NCBI RefSeq assembly: GCF_000974785.1
Contig: NZ_BBWV01000003.1
Coordinates: 248,001 to 312,000, forward strand
Length of the DNA stretch: 64,000 nt
From: Flavihumibacter petaseus NBRC 106054
GTDB lineage: Bacteria; Bacteroidota; Bacteroidia; Chitinophagales; Chitinophagaceae
Reading direction: 5' to 3'
The notes beneath the pieces are model-generated. The model did not search any database and was not told the origin of the DNA. It worked only from the letters and a program-made list of their open reading frames with translations. Below, in pieces: positions 50,666 through 59,526 of the stretch. Made by a program: the position numbers and the translations under genes. How positions within the stretch are numbered: the stretch's first letter is position 1; every line of letters starts with the position of its first letter.

Positions 50666-52618
50666 TCAGGCAGACCTGGCCGTTTCGAATTCCAGGTAGG
50701 CGCTGACACCTTTTCCTGGTGCAGTTTCAATGTCGAGTCTCCCCTGGATAGCCCTTACCCGGCTATCAAGGTTACGGAGGCCCATACCGGTGTGATTTTC
50801 CTCCGCTGCTGAAAAACCGATACCATTGTCCTGCACGGCAATTGACAACAGTCCATTCTGATGACTGAATTGTACCATCGCTTCTGTTGCCCCGGCATGT
50901 TTCACTACGTTGTTCAATAGTTCCTGTACGGTGCGGTAAATGGCCAGCTGGACGGTAGCGTTAAGACTAATGGGGTCTCCCCAGGAATCATACTGAACGG
51001 TTAGTTTGCTGCTGCTGATATTGCCACAGTATCTCCTTAACGCTTCATCCAGTCCGTGTTGCAATAGCACCTCCGGCATAAGGTTGTGAGAGGTTTTCCT
51101 TATTTCAGCAGAAGCCGTGTCGAGCAGTGAGACGATTTGCATGATGTTTTCTGCATTGGATGACTCCAGGGGGCTGTTGCTGATATGCATTTTCGCTGCA
51201 GCAAGCATTCCTGCTACGCCATCATGGAGATCACGGGCGATACGGGCACGTTCTGTTTCTTCACCCTCCATGAGCGCCTGCAGCATATCGCGTTCCTTGC
51301 GTTGTTGTATGGCTACCAGTTGAAGGCGGTAGGCTTTTTTCCTGTTCCGGGCCTGCAGGTACAATAGCAATGCCAACAGTGCGGTGACCACAATTCCCGC
51401 GACGGTAATCAGAATGAACTGGTTGCTTTTCTTCAGATCCAGTTCCTTTTGGGTAAGCTGGAGTTGTTTTTCGGAAAGTGCTTTTCCTTGCTCTGCAGTT
51501 TTATACCGCGTTTCAATTTCTGCGATGTTTTTACTATTCTGTTCCGTAAAGAACGAGTCTTTGTAAGCGGCATGTTTGCTTTTGAACAGGTATGCGTCGC
51601 TGTAATTCCCGGTCAGTGCATTTACCTGTGCCAGCTGATCGTAAATCGCAAACAGGTGAAACAGGTTATTGTTGGATTCTGCCCGATGCTGCAAGTCGAT
51701 TAGGACGCGCAGTTCATTTTTATAATCCTTTTTCAATTCATAGGCACTTGCAAGGTTTAGTCCGGCGGCGATATAGTAATCGGGTGCAGTTGCTGCGGAA
51801 TACTGCATGGCCTTCGTGGCAGCGGCAATGGCGGCGTCTGCTTGCTGAAGCCCCACATAGGCGCTTGCCATTTTACTATAGACCTTTTCTGCCAGTATCG
51901 GGTCTTCCCTGACCGGAAGGTATTTTTTTGCTTCGAGTACTGCATCCAGCCCCTTTTCGTATTGCTGTGATTGCGTATAGCTGTTGGATAGGCTTGTCCA
52001 GGCTGTAACGATATAATCGCTGTCATGGATGGATAATGCCAGTTTGATGGCTTTCTGCGCGTATTCTACCGCTTTGTCCAGTTCCTTCCTGTTCCCGAAA
52101 GTATTGCCAACATTTTCGTATAAGCGGGCGAGTTTGCCCGGTTCTGATTTGGTTTTCTCCAGCAGCGTGATACCTTCAAAGAAATAGTGAAGGGCACTAT
52201 CGGGCATGGCGAGAATATTGTAATTGAAGCCGAGGTTGATATAACATAAAGTGATCCCCTTGATCCTGTTGATCTTTATGAAATGTGCCAGTGCCTTTTT
52301 GGTGAAGTCGATTCCTGCCGCATGCCGGCCTTCATGGCCTTCGATATAGCCCAGCCGCGCGTAACTGGATCCGATTCCATAGTCATAATTGATCCTTTGG
52401 CTTTTTTCCAGGGATACGGTAAATATCCGGATAGCTTTTTTATTGTCAACATTGATCAGGTCAACACCATAGTTCATCAGGGCATTGATCCCGGAAGTGT
52501 CGTCGGCGTTTTTCATGATCTTTTGCAATTTTTCATCGTTTTTCTCCTGGGAGAAAGCAACGGATGAAAGCGTCATGCAAATGATAAAAGCAGGAAGGAG
52601 GTTTGATTTCATTTTCAA
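50666..52618 (-). CDS. TPR-sensor histidine kinase
   Basis: 650 residues. Signal peptide, then a periplasmic array of TPR-like helices (residues 30-360, for example YGIGSSYARLGYIEGHEGRH and YIVTAWTSLSNSYTQSQQYE), a coiled segment, a membrane span at about 400-420 (ILITVAGIVVTALLALLLYL), and a HisKA_3 transmitter with phospho-accepting His in ERARIARDLHDGVAGM (about 462). HATPase follows with ELLNNVVKHAGATEAMVQF and DNGIGFSA, GMGLRNLDSR. Typical Bacteroidota sensor. Likely partner: the NarL-type regulator at 49097. Confidence 0.92.
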   Translation of the reverse strand: MKMKSNLLPAFIICMTLSSVAFSQEKNDEKLQKIMKNADDTSGINALMNYGVDLINVDNKKAIRIFTVSLEKSQRINYDYGIGSSYARLGYIEGHEGRHAAGIDFTKKALAHFIKINRIKGITLCYINLGFNYNILAMPDSALHYFFEGITLLEKTKSEPGKLARLYENVGNTFGNRKELDKAVEYAQKAIKLALSIHDSDYIVTAWTSLSNSYTQSQQYEKGLDAVLEAKKYLPVREDPILAEKVYSKMASAYVGLQQADAAIAAATKAMQYSAATAPDYYIAAGLNLASAYELKKDYKNELRVLIDLQHRAESNNNLFHLFAIYDQLAQVNALTGNYSDAYLFKSKHAAYKDSFFTEQNSKNIAEIETRYKTAEQGKALSEKQLQLTQKELDLKKSNQFILITVAGIVVTALLALLLYLQARNRKKAYRLQLVAIQQRKERDMLQALMEGEETERARIARDLHDGVAGMLAAAKMHISNSPLESSNAENIMQIVSLLDTASAEIRKTSHNLMPEVLLQHGLDEALRRYCGNISSSKLTVQYDSWGDPISLNATVQLAIYRTVQELLNNVVKHAGATEAMVQFSHQNGLLSIAVQDNGIGFSAAEENHTGMGLRNLDSRVRAIQGRLDIETAPGKGVSAYLEFETARSA

Positions 52619-52657
52619 TAAATGGGAAGCCCGAAAATATAGAATTCATGTAAAAAA

Positions 52658-52685
52658 CCCCTGCAATCGCGATGAATTGCAGGGG
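52658..52685 (-). terminator. terminator of the OmpA-like gene
   Basis: Minus strand CCCCTGCAAT, eight-base loop, ATTGCAGGGG, then TTTTTT. It separates the OmpA gene from the kinase gene that follows on the same strand. Confidence 0.85.
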
Positions 52686-52712
52686 TAGCCGTTGGCTACG
52701 GCATATTACCCG

Positions 52713-54017
52713 TCAGAGCCTGACAAATTCCACCCTTCGGTTCTTTGCCTTTCCTTCACTGGTTTTATTTTCAGAAACTGGTCTCGTTTCTCCCAATCCA
52801 TCCGTTTGCATACGGTTCGGTTCGATCCCGAAATCGGTTGATAGCGTATTTTTTACGGCAGCCGACCGTTTTTTGGAAAGCTCCAGGTTCGCAGCGGCAT
52901 CGCCGTCGGTATCAGTATGGCCAATGATCCGGATGGAAAGCGAGGGATTACTCTTCAGTACCGAGGCTATTTCTTTAAGTACACCGGCGCTTTCCGGTTT
53001 GATCCAGTCAGAAGCAACGTCGAACAGGATACCGTTGGTTTCCATCCTGCCTTCGGTGATAAGCTTGTTGCGGACATCAGGAGTGCCTTCGGCGACCTTC
53101 AGGTTGGTAACGTAGATGCCCAGCTGATCGTCAGTGTAAAGGGAAGACTCCACGCTAAAGCCGATATGGTTGAACCTGGCCTCGGAGGGAACTGCCTGGG
53201 GAATGTCGAAGATTTTGTCCTGGTTGATCCAATAGCGGATGCGTTCTTTCTGCACCCATACAGCCAGGTGAAAAGAAACCCCATTTTTACCGATGACGGC
53301 ATTGAGCTCTTTCGGCTGGTTATTAAAATAGCTGCTGCCTTTTGCAAAGCTTTTCAGTAGAACCTTAATGGGACTACCGGTGCCCCCGGGCGCCAGTGCC
53401 AGCGATACTTCATTGGAAGCGTCCTGGTTGATCACATAGGAATTGAGCCGTTCTTTTCCCGGCAGGAGATCCAGCAATTTGATTTCTACCTCAGGATATA
53501 CATACCCTTCCCCGCCGTTGTAGGCAATAAGGATATCAGCCTCCAGGGTAAAATTTTCTGGAAGCTTCTGAACAGCCGGAGAAGCAAACCGGCTGTTAGG
53601 AAACAACCGGAGCCATTGACCTTTCCTGTTTTCAACGGATACCGTCTCTCCGCGATTATCGGTGGTCCAGTTCACGGGCAATTCTCCGATCGCGTCGCCG
53701 GTAAAGTCTGTTGCAAATACAATGCGTTCACCGGGAATGAAATCATAACGGCTATAGCTTTTTAGTCCCCCGCCACCGGCCTGTGCTGGTTGGCTGTTTT
53801 TCTGGGCCGGTTGTGAAACATCCTTATCGGTGGAAGGTTGTTTTTTGACTTCATTGCTGATTTCTTCTTCAGCTTTGTCCATTGATTTGTCTATGGCATT
53901 GTCCACATGCCTCTCAGCGCGCTGTTTCGCTTTTTGTTTCACCCTGTCTGCAACCTGCAGCTGGCAATATGCGACCAGTGGCAGGCATCCCACGAGCACC
54001 AGCAGTATCCTTTTCAT
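52713..54017 (-). CDS. OmpA-family envelope protein
   Basis: 434 residues. Signal peptide MKRILLVLVGCLPLVAYCQ. Next a Lys/Glu-rich coil (KQKAKQRAERHVDNAIDKSM) and a Gln/Gly linker, then a beta-jelly domain (FIPGERIVFATDFTGDAIGE) of about 200 residues. The C-terminal ~110 residues are the peptidoglycan-binding OmpA module: LSIRIIGHTDTDGDAAANLE, LSKKRSAAVKNTL and DGLGETRPVSENKTSEGKAK ending NRRVEFVRL. It probably tethers the outer membrane to the wall; the middle domain may bind a carbohydrate. Confidence 0.85.
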   Translation of the reverse strand: MKRILLVLVGCLPLVAYCQLQVADRVKQKAKQRAERHVDNAIDKSMDKAEEEISNEVKKQPSTDKDVSQPAQKNSQPAQAGGGGLKSYSRYDFIPGERIVFATDFTGDAIGELPVNWTTDNRGETVSVENRKGQWLRLFPNSRFASPAVQKLPENFTLEADILIAYNGGEGYVYPEVEIKLLDLLPGKERLNSYVINQDASNEVSLALAPGGTGSPIKVLLKSFAKGSSYFNNQPKELNAVIGKNGVSFHLAVWVQKERIRYWINQDKIFDIPQAVPSEARFNHIGFSVESSLYTDDQLGIYVTNLKVAEGTPDVRNKLITEGRMETNGILFDVASDWIKPESAGVLKEIASVLKSNPSLSIRIIGHTDTDGDAAANLELSKKRSAAVKNTLSTDFGIEPNRMQTDGLGETRPVSENKTSEGKAKNRRVEFVRL

Positions 54018-54117
54018 AATGAATTCAGTTTATGCAAAGAAATTATTCAGGAAGGGTCTGTTTATCAGTAGTTGTGTCGTAATTCCCAAATCAGTAGTAG
54101 TACGTAGTTTTGGGCGG

Positions 54118-55392
54118 CTACCAGTCGCGTTGCACTTTGTAGGTTCCGATGACCCTTTTGACTGAGATCTGTTCACCATTAGTGCGATCGATTTCTCCGG
54201 CTTTGTCAATAATGAAAACCCCGGTCAGGTATTTTTTACCATCTTTTTCCAGCTCCTGCGTAGCGAGAAAACCGCCGCTGTCGTAAGTCTTTTCACCATC
54301 GAAAAAGAAGGACACAATGGTTTTGTCCAGTGATGGGTCATCCCATTCGAATGTAACATCAGCATCTTCTACATTGTGCATGTACCAATAATGGGTTTCA
54401 TTATCCAGATCGTTTTCAGGCCATAGAAACACCATCTGGGGATCTGTGGCATTCGTCCGGAGGTTGGTCAGGCTACGCAGATTGGATTCCTGCATGGTAA
54501 AAGCCATAGCCGGGAATTGTTGCCAGGACCCTCCGTTTATACTCAGTGAGATGCCATCTTCTATAAAATAAATGGTACTGATCAGCAATACCTTGCTGCC
54601 ACTTACCGACAACTCAAGTGAAATGGTGGCTGACCTGCTGCCCCCGGTTGAAGTGGGTGCTGTATAGACCGCTTCTGATCCATTTGGTTCCAGTTTGCCG
54701 GGACCGTTGAGCGTCCATTTCCTGATGTAGGTTGCTTCAATTTTCAGGGGCTCTCCGCTGCCTGCGGCAGGATGCGTAAGCGGCACTACCCAGTCATCAC
54801 CCGCTACCGGGAAAACATATCGGAGTGCCTGCAGCCTGATTGCTTCGCCGGGTGACACAGTTTTGACTGCGGGTGATAGTTCCATAGATTCGATCAGCGC
54901 CCAGTCACTGAAATGATCTGATTTCACGGACACTATTTTTTGCGCGGTATCATTGACTGTGCCACCGATACCCGTCCAGAATCCCTTGTCATCCTGTGTC
55001 GCAATCTCCACTGCCTGCGGGCCCGACAGTACATGGCGGTATTTCCAGTAATTGAAAGTAAGGGTTACTTTTTTTCGAAAGATGTTTCCGTGTGGCGTCA
55101 AGCGATATGCCTGTCCGATGCCATGAGAGGCAGTATTGTGCAATGGCTGAATGGAGATTTCGGTTTCGGCATCGAGTGCCCCTGCAGGAATATCAATTTT
55201 GACGATTCCGTCTTCGCTTTCGATGATCCCTCCGTCTGTGCCAATAAAGAAAATTTCAGATTCTCCGATGGGTTGTCCGGCTGGTGCTGGTAGGGGCTGG
55301 GTTACGGCACCGTCAGGTGGAGTTTCCGGGTGATGTTTGCTGCAGGCGCCCAGGGCGACCAGGAGCAGCAACAGGATGCGGTTTTTTTTCAT
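54118..55392 (-). CDS. lipoprotein with ZU5-like domain
   Basis: 424 residues. Lipoprotein signal ILLLLLVALGAC. A ZU5-type segment follows: IGTDGGIIESEDGIVKIDIP, GALDAETEISIQPLHNTASH and YRLTPHGNIFRKKVTLTFNY, the GG...P.GAL....I.I.P pattern. The rest of the chain is beta-rich with FSDWALIESMEL and a final domain of unknown kind. Surface lipoprotein of unknown role, monocistronic; a convergent/divergent arrangement with the next plus-strand gene leaves 125 bases for two promoters. Confidence 0.65.
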   Translation of the reverse strand: MKKNRILLLLLVALGACSKHHPETPPDGAVTQPLPAPAGQPIGESEIFFIGTDGGIIESEDGIVKIDIPAGALDAETEISIQPLHNTASHGIGQAYRLTPHGNIFRKKVTLTFNYWKYRHVLSGPQAVEIATQDDKGFWTGIGGTVNDTAQKIVSVKSDHFSDWALIESMELSPAVKTVSPGEAIRLQALRYVFPVAGDDWVVPLTHPAAGSGEPLKIEATYIRKWTLNGPGKLEPNGSEAVYTAPTSTGGSRSATISLELSVSGSKVLLISTIYFIEDGISLSINGGSWQQFPAMAFTMQESNLRSLTNLRTNATDPQMVFLWPENDLDNETHYWYMHNVEDADVTFEWDDPSLDKTIVSFFFDGEKTYDSGGFLATQELEKDGKKYLTGVFIIDKAGEIDRTNGEQISVKRVIGTYKVQRDW

Positions 55393-55517
55393 GGTGCAAT
55401 ACTACTGCGGTACAATGCATTGCATCTCCGTGTTACTACTGAGTTTGGAAAACACGGTCTTTTACTGTCTGTGGGGCGACGACCGATGACTTATTTCGCA
55501 GTCCTAAATTTTTATCT

Positions 55518-56093
55518 ATGACGTTGCAAAGAAAATTATTCGGTTTATTGTTTGCCCTGTTTGCGCTATCGGGCTGCAGTAAAACTGATCAGGAAGTTAA
55601 AGACCTCTATCAGGATTCGCCAGGCTCGGCTGTTCCGGAAATATTGTTAAGTGGTATCTGGTTTTGGGGTGGTTTTGGTCCCATAGCCTATTATAACGAT
55701 AATGGTCACGAAGTGGGTAATGAAACTGAGGCAGCGCGACAATATGTATTTTCGGAGCAGGGCGGGAAAGGGCGCATAGAGTTCATGCAATACCTGGGAC
55801 TAAGGAATTCGTCTGATTGTGTAACAGAAATTTTCACCACCAAAAAAGGAACGGTAGTTTTTACCGGTAGTGATAAGCTGATCTTTTATCCTGTGGAAGG
55901 TAATTTCAAAACGACCAAACATGGCTGTTCCGGTGATGGCACTACCGTACGCCAGGCGAATAAAGAAGAATTGCAGCCGGAAAACTACCTGTATAAATTA
56001 ACCAGTTGGGAGGGCAAAATGTTGCTTTATATCTATGCTGCTACTGACACTTCGATGGAAGATCCCATATTCGTCTATACAAGACACCAGTGA
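55518..56093 (+). CDS. lipoprotein of unknown function
   Basis: 191 residues. Lipoprotein signal KLFGLLFALFALSGC followed by SKTDQEVKDLYQDSPGS. Mature part is beta-rich (GIWFWGGFGPIAYYNDNGHE, VTEIFTTKKGTVVFTGSDKL). Same lipobox style as many Bacteroidota lipoproteins with lipocalin-like or unknown folds; no family identified. Divergent from the ZU5 lipoprotein gene, followed 21 bases later by the FMN reductase gene. Confidence 0.6.
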   Translation: MTLQRKLFGLLFALFALSGCSKTDQEVKDLYQDSPGSAVPEILLSGIWFWGGFGPIAYYNDNGHEVGNETEAARQYVFSEQGGKGRIEFMQYLGLRNSSDCVTEIFTTKKGTVVFTGSDKLIFYPVEGNFKTTKHGCSGDGTTVRQANKEELQPENYLYKLTSWEGKMLLYIYAATDTSMEDPIFVYTRHQ

Positions 56094-56114
56094 CCGTATA
56101 TTTGTGTTCTGACT

Positions 56115-56672
56115 GTGACAGATCAGCAATACATACTCTTTATCAATGGCAGTGCCAGTACGGGATCTTCCGCCGGAACAATCCTGGAAGTGGTCAATGA
56201 CCATTTACAGCGGTCTGGTATGGCCGTGAGAATGTCTGCCGGACTGAAATCCCTGCCGCACTTTGATCCGGCATTGTCCGTTGAGGCGCCTCCTGATGCC
56301 ATCATGAAATTCCGGCAGGAGATTGAAGCAGCAGCGGGAGTGATCATCTGTACTCCTGAATACATTTTCAGTATTCCGTCGGGGCTGAAAAATGCTTTGG
56401 AATGGTGTGTGGCCACTGTGATCTGGACCGATAAACCAGTTGGGCTGATTACGGCTTCTGCCAGTGGCGTAAAAGGGCAGGAGGAATTACTGCTGATCAT
56501 GGAAACACTCGGCGCCAGGGTTACGCAGGATACAACGCTGCTGATTCCGGGTGTCAGGGGAAAGACCGACCAGGAAGGTCGAATCACCGACGCGGCCACG
56601 TCAGCTGCAGTAGCGGCATTTTCGTCAGCTTTTATACAACAATCTGATGGCATCAGCAAACACACCGCATGA
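56115..56672 (+). CDS. NADPH-dependent FMN reductase-like flavoprotein
   Basis: 185 residues; starts with a GTG codon (TDQQYILFINGSASTGSSAG). Flavodoxin-like fold with the FMN phosphate loop NGSASTGSSAG and the ICTPEYIFSIPSGLKNALEW segment, typical of the FMN_red/ChrR/ArsH group of quinone or azo reductases. Cytoplasmic redox enzyme with unknown electron acceptor. The next gene starts 26 bases before its stop. Confidence 0.8.
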   Translation: MTDQQYILFINGSASTGSSAGTILEVVNDHLQRSGMAVRMSAGLKSLPHFDPALSVEAPPDAIMKFRQEIEAAAGVIICTPEYIFSIPSGLKNALEWCVATVIWTDKPVGLITASASGVKGQEELLLIMETLGARVTQDTTLLIPGVRGKTDQEGRITDAATSAAVAAFSSAFIQQSDGISKHTA

Positions 56673-57594
56673 CCTTGCCGGCGCATTGCAGAACTCGTTA
56701 CTCAGCAATCTCAACGCTGCAGCAGATATGCTGGGTAATGCGATCAGTATGTGCCCGGATGAAACCTGGAACGGCAGAACGAAATTTTATTATATCGCCT
56801 ACCATACGCTGGTGTTCTTTGATTATTTCATTTCCATTCCACCGGAAAAATTTTCAGCGGGCCTGCCGTACACTTTGTATGATCCTTTTCGGCTACCCGA
56901 AAATGCCATTGATGATGTGGTACCCGATGCTGTTTATCCAAAGCGGGCAATGTTAGCCTGGTTGCACGTGTGCAAGGATCGTTGTAATACAGTTGTTTCC
57001 GGGTTGGGGGAAAGCGATTTCCTTGCACACTGGTTGAACGGTTCAGCTGATCTCAACCTTGACCTGGTCAGTGACGCCTCCCGTAACTGTTCGGTGCTGG
57101 AGATACTCGTTTATAATCTCCGGCATGTGCAGCATCATGTGGCGCAACTGAATATGTTATTGCGACAGGAGACTGGTGAAGCACCTGGATATATCGCCCA
57201 TGCCTTGAAGCCGTCTGTACCTGTCCGGGAAAAACTGATCAATAACTATCTCAGCGGGTACAACAATTTTGACGTTGAAGCGATGATCGCTGATCTGTCA
57301 GAATCGATCGTTTTTGAAAATGAATCGCAGGGCACCATTACCCTTCACCTGGAGGGCATTGATGCCTTTCGGCAGCAGGCGACACAAGCGTTATCGTATT
57401 TCAGCAGCCGCAGGCAACAGCCTGTATCCATGGTGCACAGCATGGAACAAACCACCGTGAACATCAACTATTCGGCAATTCTGGCAACGGACTTTCCGGA
57501 TGGCATGAAAAAAGGATCGTCGCTGGCGCTGAAGGGCCGGACAGTTTTTGAATTTTCCGGGGAACTGATTTCCAGGATCACTGATATCGCCTGA
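56647..57594 (+). CDS. DinB-like plus NTF2-like fusion
   Basis: 315 residues. First ~190 residues fit a DinB/YfiT-like four-helix bundle: ETWNGRTKFYYIAYHTLVFF with a His that can bind metal, and NLRHVQHHVAQLNMLLRQET with HxxxH-type spacing. The last ~115 residues (EKLINNYLSGYNNFDVEAMI, ADLSESIVFENESQGTITLH, LKGRTVFEFSGELISRITDI) look like a SnoaL/NTF2-type cone fold that binds small molecules. A joined detoxification-type enzyme is possible; substrate unknown. Overlaps the upstream gene by 26 bases. Confidence 0.6.
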   Translation: MASANTPHDLAGALQNSLLSNLNAAADMLGNAISMCPDETWNGRTKFYYIAYHTLVFFDYFISIPPEKFSAGLPYTLYDPFRLPENAIDDVVPDAVYPKRAMLAWLHVCKDRCNTVVSGLGESDFLAHWLNGSADLNLDLVSDASRNCSVLEILVYNLRHVQHHVAQLNMLLRQETGEAPGYIAHALKPSVPVREKLINNYLSGYNNFDVEAMIADLSESIVFENESQGTITLHLEGIDAFRQQATQALSYFSSRRQQPVSMVHSMEQTTVNINYSAILATDFPDGMKKGSSLALKGRTVFEFSGELISRITDIA

Positions 57595-57637
57595 GTTTGC
57601 ATAAACTGTATTAATTTGGAGGACACTTTTAAACCTT

Positions 57638-58054
57638 ATGCAATTGAAAGCTGCTCTTACCCCTTTTGTCTTCGGTATACTTGGCATCCTGACTACTGAT
57701 ATTCTTGGATCACTTGCAGCGGTTCAACTTGACATTTCATACTATTGGTTTGCTTTGGTTAGCCTCGTCAATTATGCGGTAGCAGGGCATTTTATCTGGC
57801 GGGTTTCCGGGATGTGGACAACGATTTTGCTGACAGCAGCTATGGGCATATTTGATGGCAGTGCCGGGTTTTATATAGCTGCAAAACTGGGAGCCTATGG
57901 TTCCGGCTTTACTGAGGCCTGGATAGTCTTGGGAATGCTGGCTGCCAGTATTTCAATGATTTTTATGGCGGGCGCATTTGGTGCGCTGGTAGCAGCGGTT
58001 TCAAAAGAATATTTTCCTCAACACCAACAAATAAAGGGAGATCATGAACGCTGA
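57638..58054 (+). CDS. four-span membrane protein, unknown
   Basis: 138 residues with four hydrophobic segments: PFVFGILGILTTDILGSLAA, WFALVSLVNYAVAGHFIW, ILLTAAMGIFDGSAGFYIA and ILGMLAASISMIFMAGAFGAL. Short charged tail KEYFPQHQQIKGDHER. Small Bacteroidota membrane protein with no recognised family. Overlaps the start of the DUF1801 gene by 11 bases. Confidence 0.6.
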   Translation: MQLKAALTPFVFGILGILTTDILGSLAAVQLDISYYWFALVSLVNYAVAGHFIWRVSGMWTTILLTAAMGIFDGSAGFYIAAKLGAYGSGFTEAWIVLGMLAASISMIFMAGAFGALVAAVSKEYFPQHQQIKGDHER

Positions 58055-58433
58055 TGTCAAAGCCTATAATGATGCTCAGGGCAAAGAAGACCGGACTATC
58101 TGCAACCTGCTGGCCAAAACGATCCTTGCGGCATTGCCGGATGCGGAGAACAAGGTCTGGCATGCGCATCCGGTCTGGTTCCTGGAAGGAAACCCGATCG
58201 TGGGATACAGCAAGCTGAAGGACGCTGTACGGCTGTTGTTCTGGAGCGGACAATCATTTGATGAACCCGGACTGGTCAAAGAGGGTACATTTAAAGCGGC
58301 GGAAAAAAGATATACAGCAGCAAACCAGGTTGATACCACTGAACTTACCCGGTGGCTGAAAAAATCTGCTGAAATTCAATGGGATTACAAAAACCTGATC
58401 AAAAGAAAAGGAAAACTGGAAAGGCTTAAATAG
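58044..58433 (+). CDS. DUF1801-family protein
   Basis: 129 residues. Pattern AYNDAQGKEDRTICNLLAK, AHPVWFLEGNPIVGYSKLKD and VRLLFWSGQSFDEPGL, then KKSAEIQWDYKNLIKRKGK, is that of DUF1801/YdhG-like proteins (SRPBCC-independent alpha/beta fold often annotated as iron chaperone-like or DUF1801). Cytoplasmic; no direct function known. Starts inside the preceding gene. Confidence 0.75.
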   Translation: MNADVKAYNDAQGKEDRTICNLLAKTILAALPDAENKVWHAHPVWFLEGNPIVGYSKLKDAVRLLFWSGQSFDEPGLVKEGTFKAAEKRYTAANQVDTTELTRWLKKSAEIQWDYKNLIKRKGKLERLK

Positions 58434-58491
58434 CTGCAAGTTTGTCCTGTTTGCCCCGGGTTCCCTTTTTTCAATACAGTAATTTGCCTGT

Positions 58492-59040
58492 ATGCGCCCT
58501 CTAATAGCTTTTATCAACATGACGCTGGATGGCTTCTGTGACCATACCGCAATGATCGCAGATGCCGAGGTGCATGAAGCCGCAAATGACCTGCTTCGCG
58601 AAACCGACACCATAGTTTTCGGAAGGAAGACTTACCAGCTGATGGAAGATGCCTGGCCTGAGGTTGTTAAACATCCCACCGGTAACATTCCCATGGATAC
58701 CTTTGCCCGGCTGATCGATGACATTGATAAAGTGGTTTTTTCCAGCACGTTGCAGGAGGTGACGTGGAAAAATACCACGCTTGTGAAGCAGGATCCTGAA
58801 AACTTCATTCGTGCATTGAAGGAGCGGGAAGGAAAGCCCATCGCGCTTGGGTCTCCGTCATTTATCGCCGCCCTGTTGCCTACCGGTCTCATTGATGAAC
58901 TCAGGCTCTGCATTCAACCCATAATCCTGGGAGAAGGGCTGCGGCTTTTCAAAAATATTCCCCACAGGATCGATCTTAAACTGCTGAACACGAAACCGTT
59001 TGCCTCCGGCATCGTGATGCAGATCTACCGCAAGGGTTAA
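58492..59040 (+). CDS. dihydrofolate reductase-like (RibD C-terminal) protein
   Basis: 182 residues: IAFINMTLDGFCDHTAM, LRETDTIVFGRKTYQLMEDA, IALGSPSFIAALLPTGLIDELRL and EGLRLFKNI follow the RibD C-terminal/DHFR-like pattern widespread in Bacteroidota. Likely an NADPH-dependent reductase of unknown substrate, not folate DHFR or the riboflavin enzyme, since no deaminase domain is attached. Single gene. Confidence 0.85.
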   Translation: MRPLIAFINMTLDGFCDHTAMIADAEVHEAANDLLRETDTIVFGRKTYQLMEDAWPEVVKHPTGNIPMDTFARLIDDIDKVVFSSTLQEVTWKNTTLVKQDPENFIRALKEREGKPIALGSPSFIAALLPTGLIDELRLCIQPIILGEGLRLFKNIPHRIDLKLLNTKPFASGIVMQIYRKG

Positions 59041-59182
59041 AATACGCAACCCATTCTCCCCACTTACCGTTAACTATTTAAATCGTTCGTCGTCGATTAT
59101 TGGCAACACAACGAAATTAAGAACCTTTAATTGGCGGGTTACCTTCGTTGCCGTATTTTGTAATACCCTAAACACCCGACCT

Positions 59183-59518
59183 GTGATGGAAAAGAGAGAA
59201 GAAATATTGTCTCCCGGGGCTGGCATCTATAACCATGCCGTTGAACTCATGGTCAACAAACACCTGGACGCAAAAGCAACAGTAAAGGCGCTCATGGAAG
59301 ATGGGCACGATGCTGAATCAGCAAATACTGTTGTCAGAGATATCCAGCGACAGGTAATCAAGTCAAAAAAAGCGGATGCCCGTAAGGATATGTTCTTTGG
59401 CGCCTTGTGGTTCATCGGTGGTACGATCGCTACGATCGCCGAAATCAGTTTTCTGTTCTACGCACTGATGCTGTTTGGTGGCATTCAGTTTTTCCGCGGA
59501 CTGATGAACGGAACCTGA
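59183..59518 (+). CDS. small two-span membrane protein, paralogue-like to 27.4 kb gene
   Basis: 111 residues: soluble helical N-terminus (YNHAVELMVNKHLDAKATVK, DAESANTVVRDIQRQVIKSK) then two membrane segments (MFFGALWFIGGTIATIAEI and LFYALMLFGGIQFFRGLM). The order and sizes match the protein at 27438-27797, including a Lys/Arg/Asp-rich turn before the first span (KKADARKDMFFG against ADRKSFRNSLIMGG). Both lack a recognised family. Its promoter would lie in the 142-base gap upstream, which has no other feature. Confidence 0.6.
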   Translation: MMEKREEILSPGAGIYNHAVELMVNKHLDAKATVKALMEDGHDAESANTVVRDIQRQVIKSKKADARKDMFFGALWFIGGTIATIAEISFLFYALMLFGGIQFFRGLMNGT

Positions 59519-59526
59519 GGTGGCCC

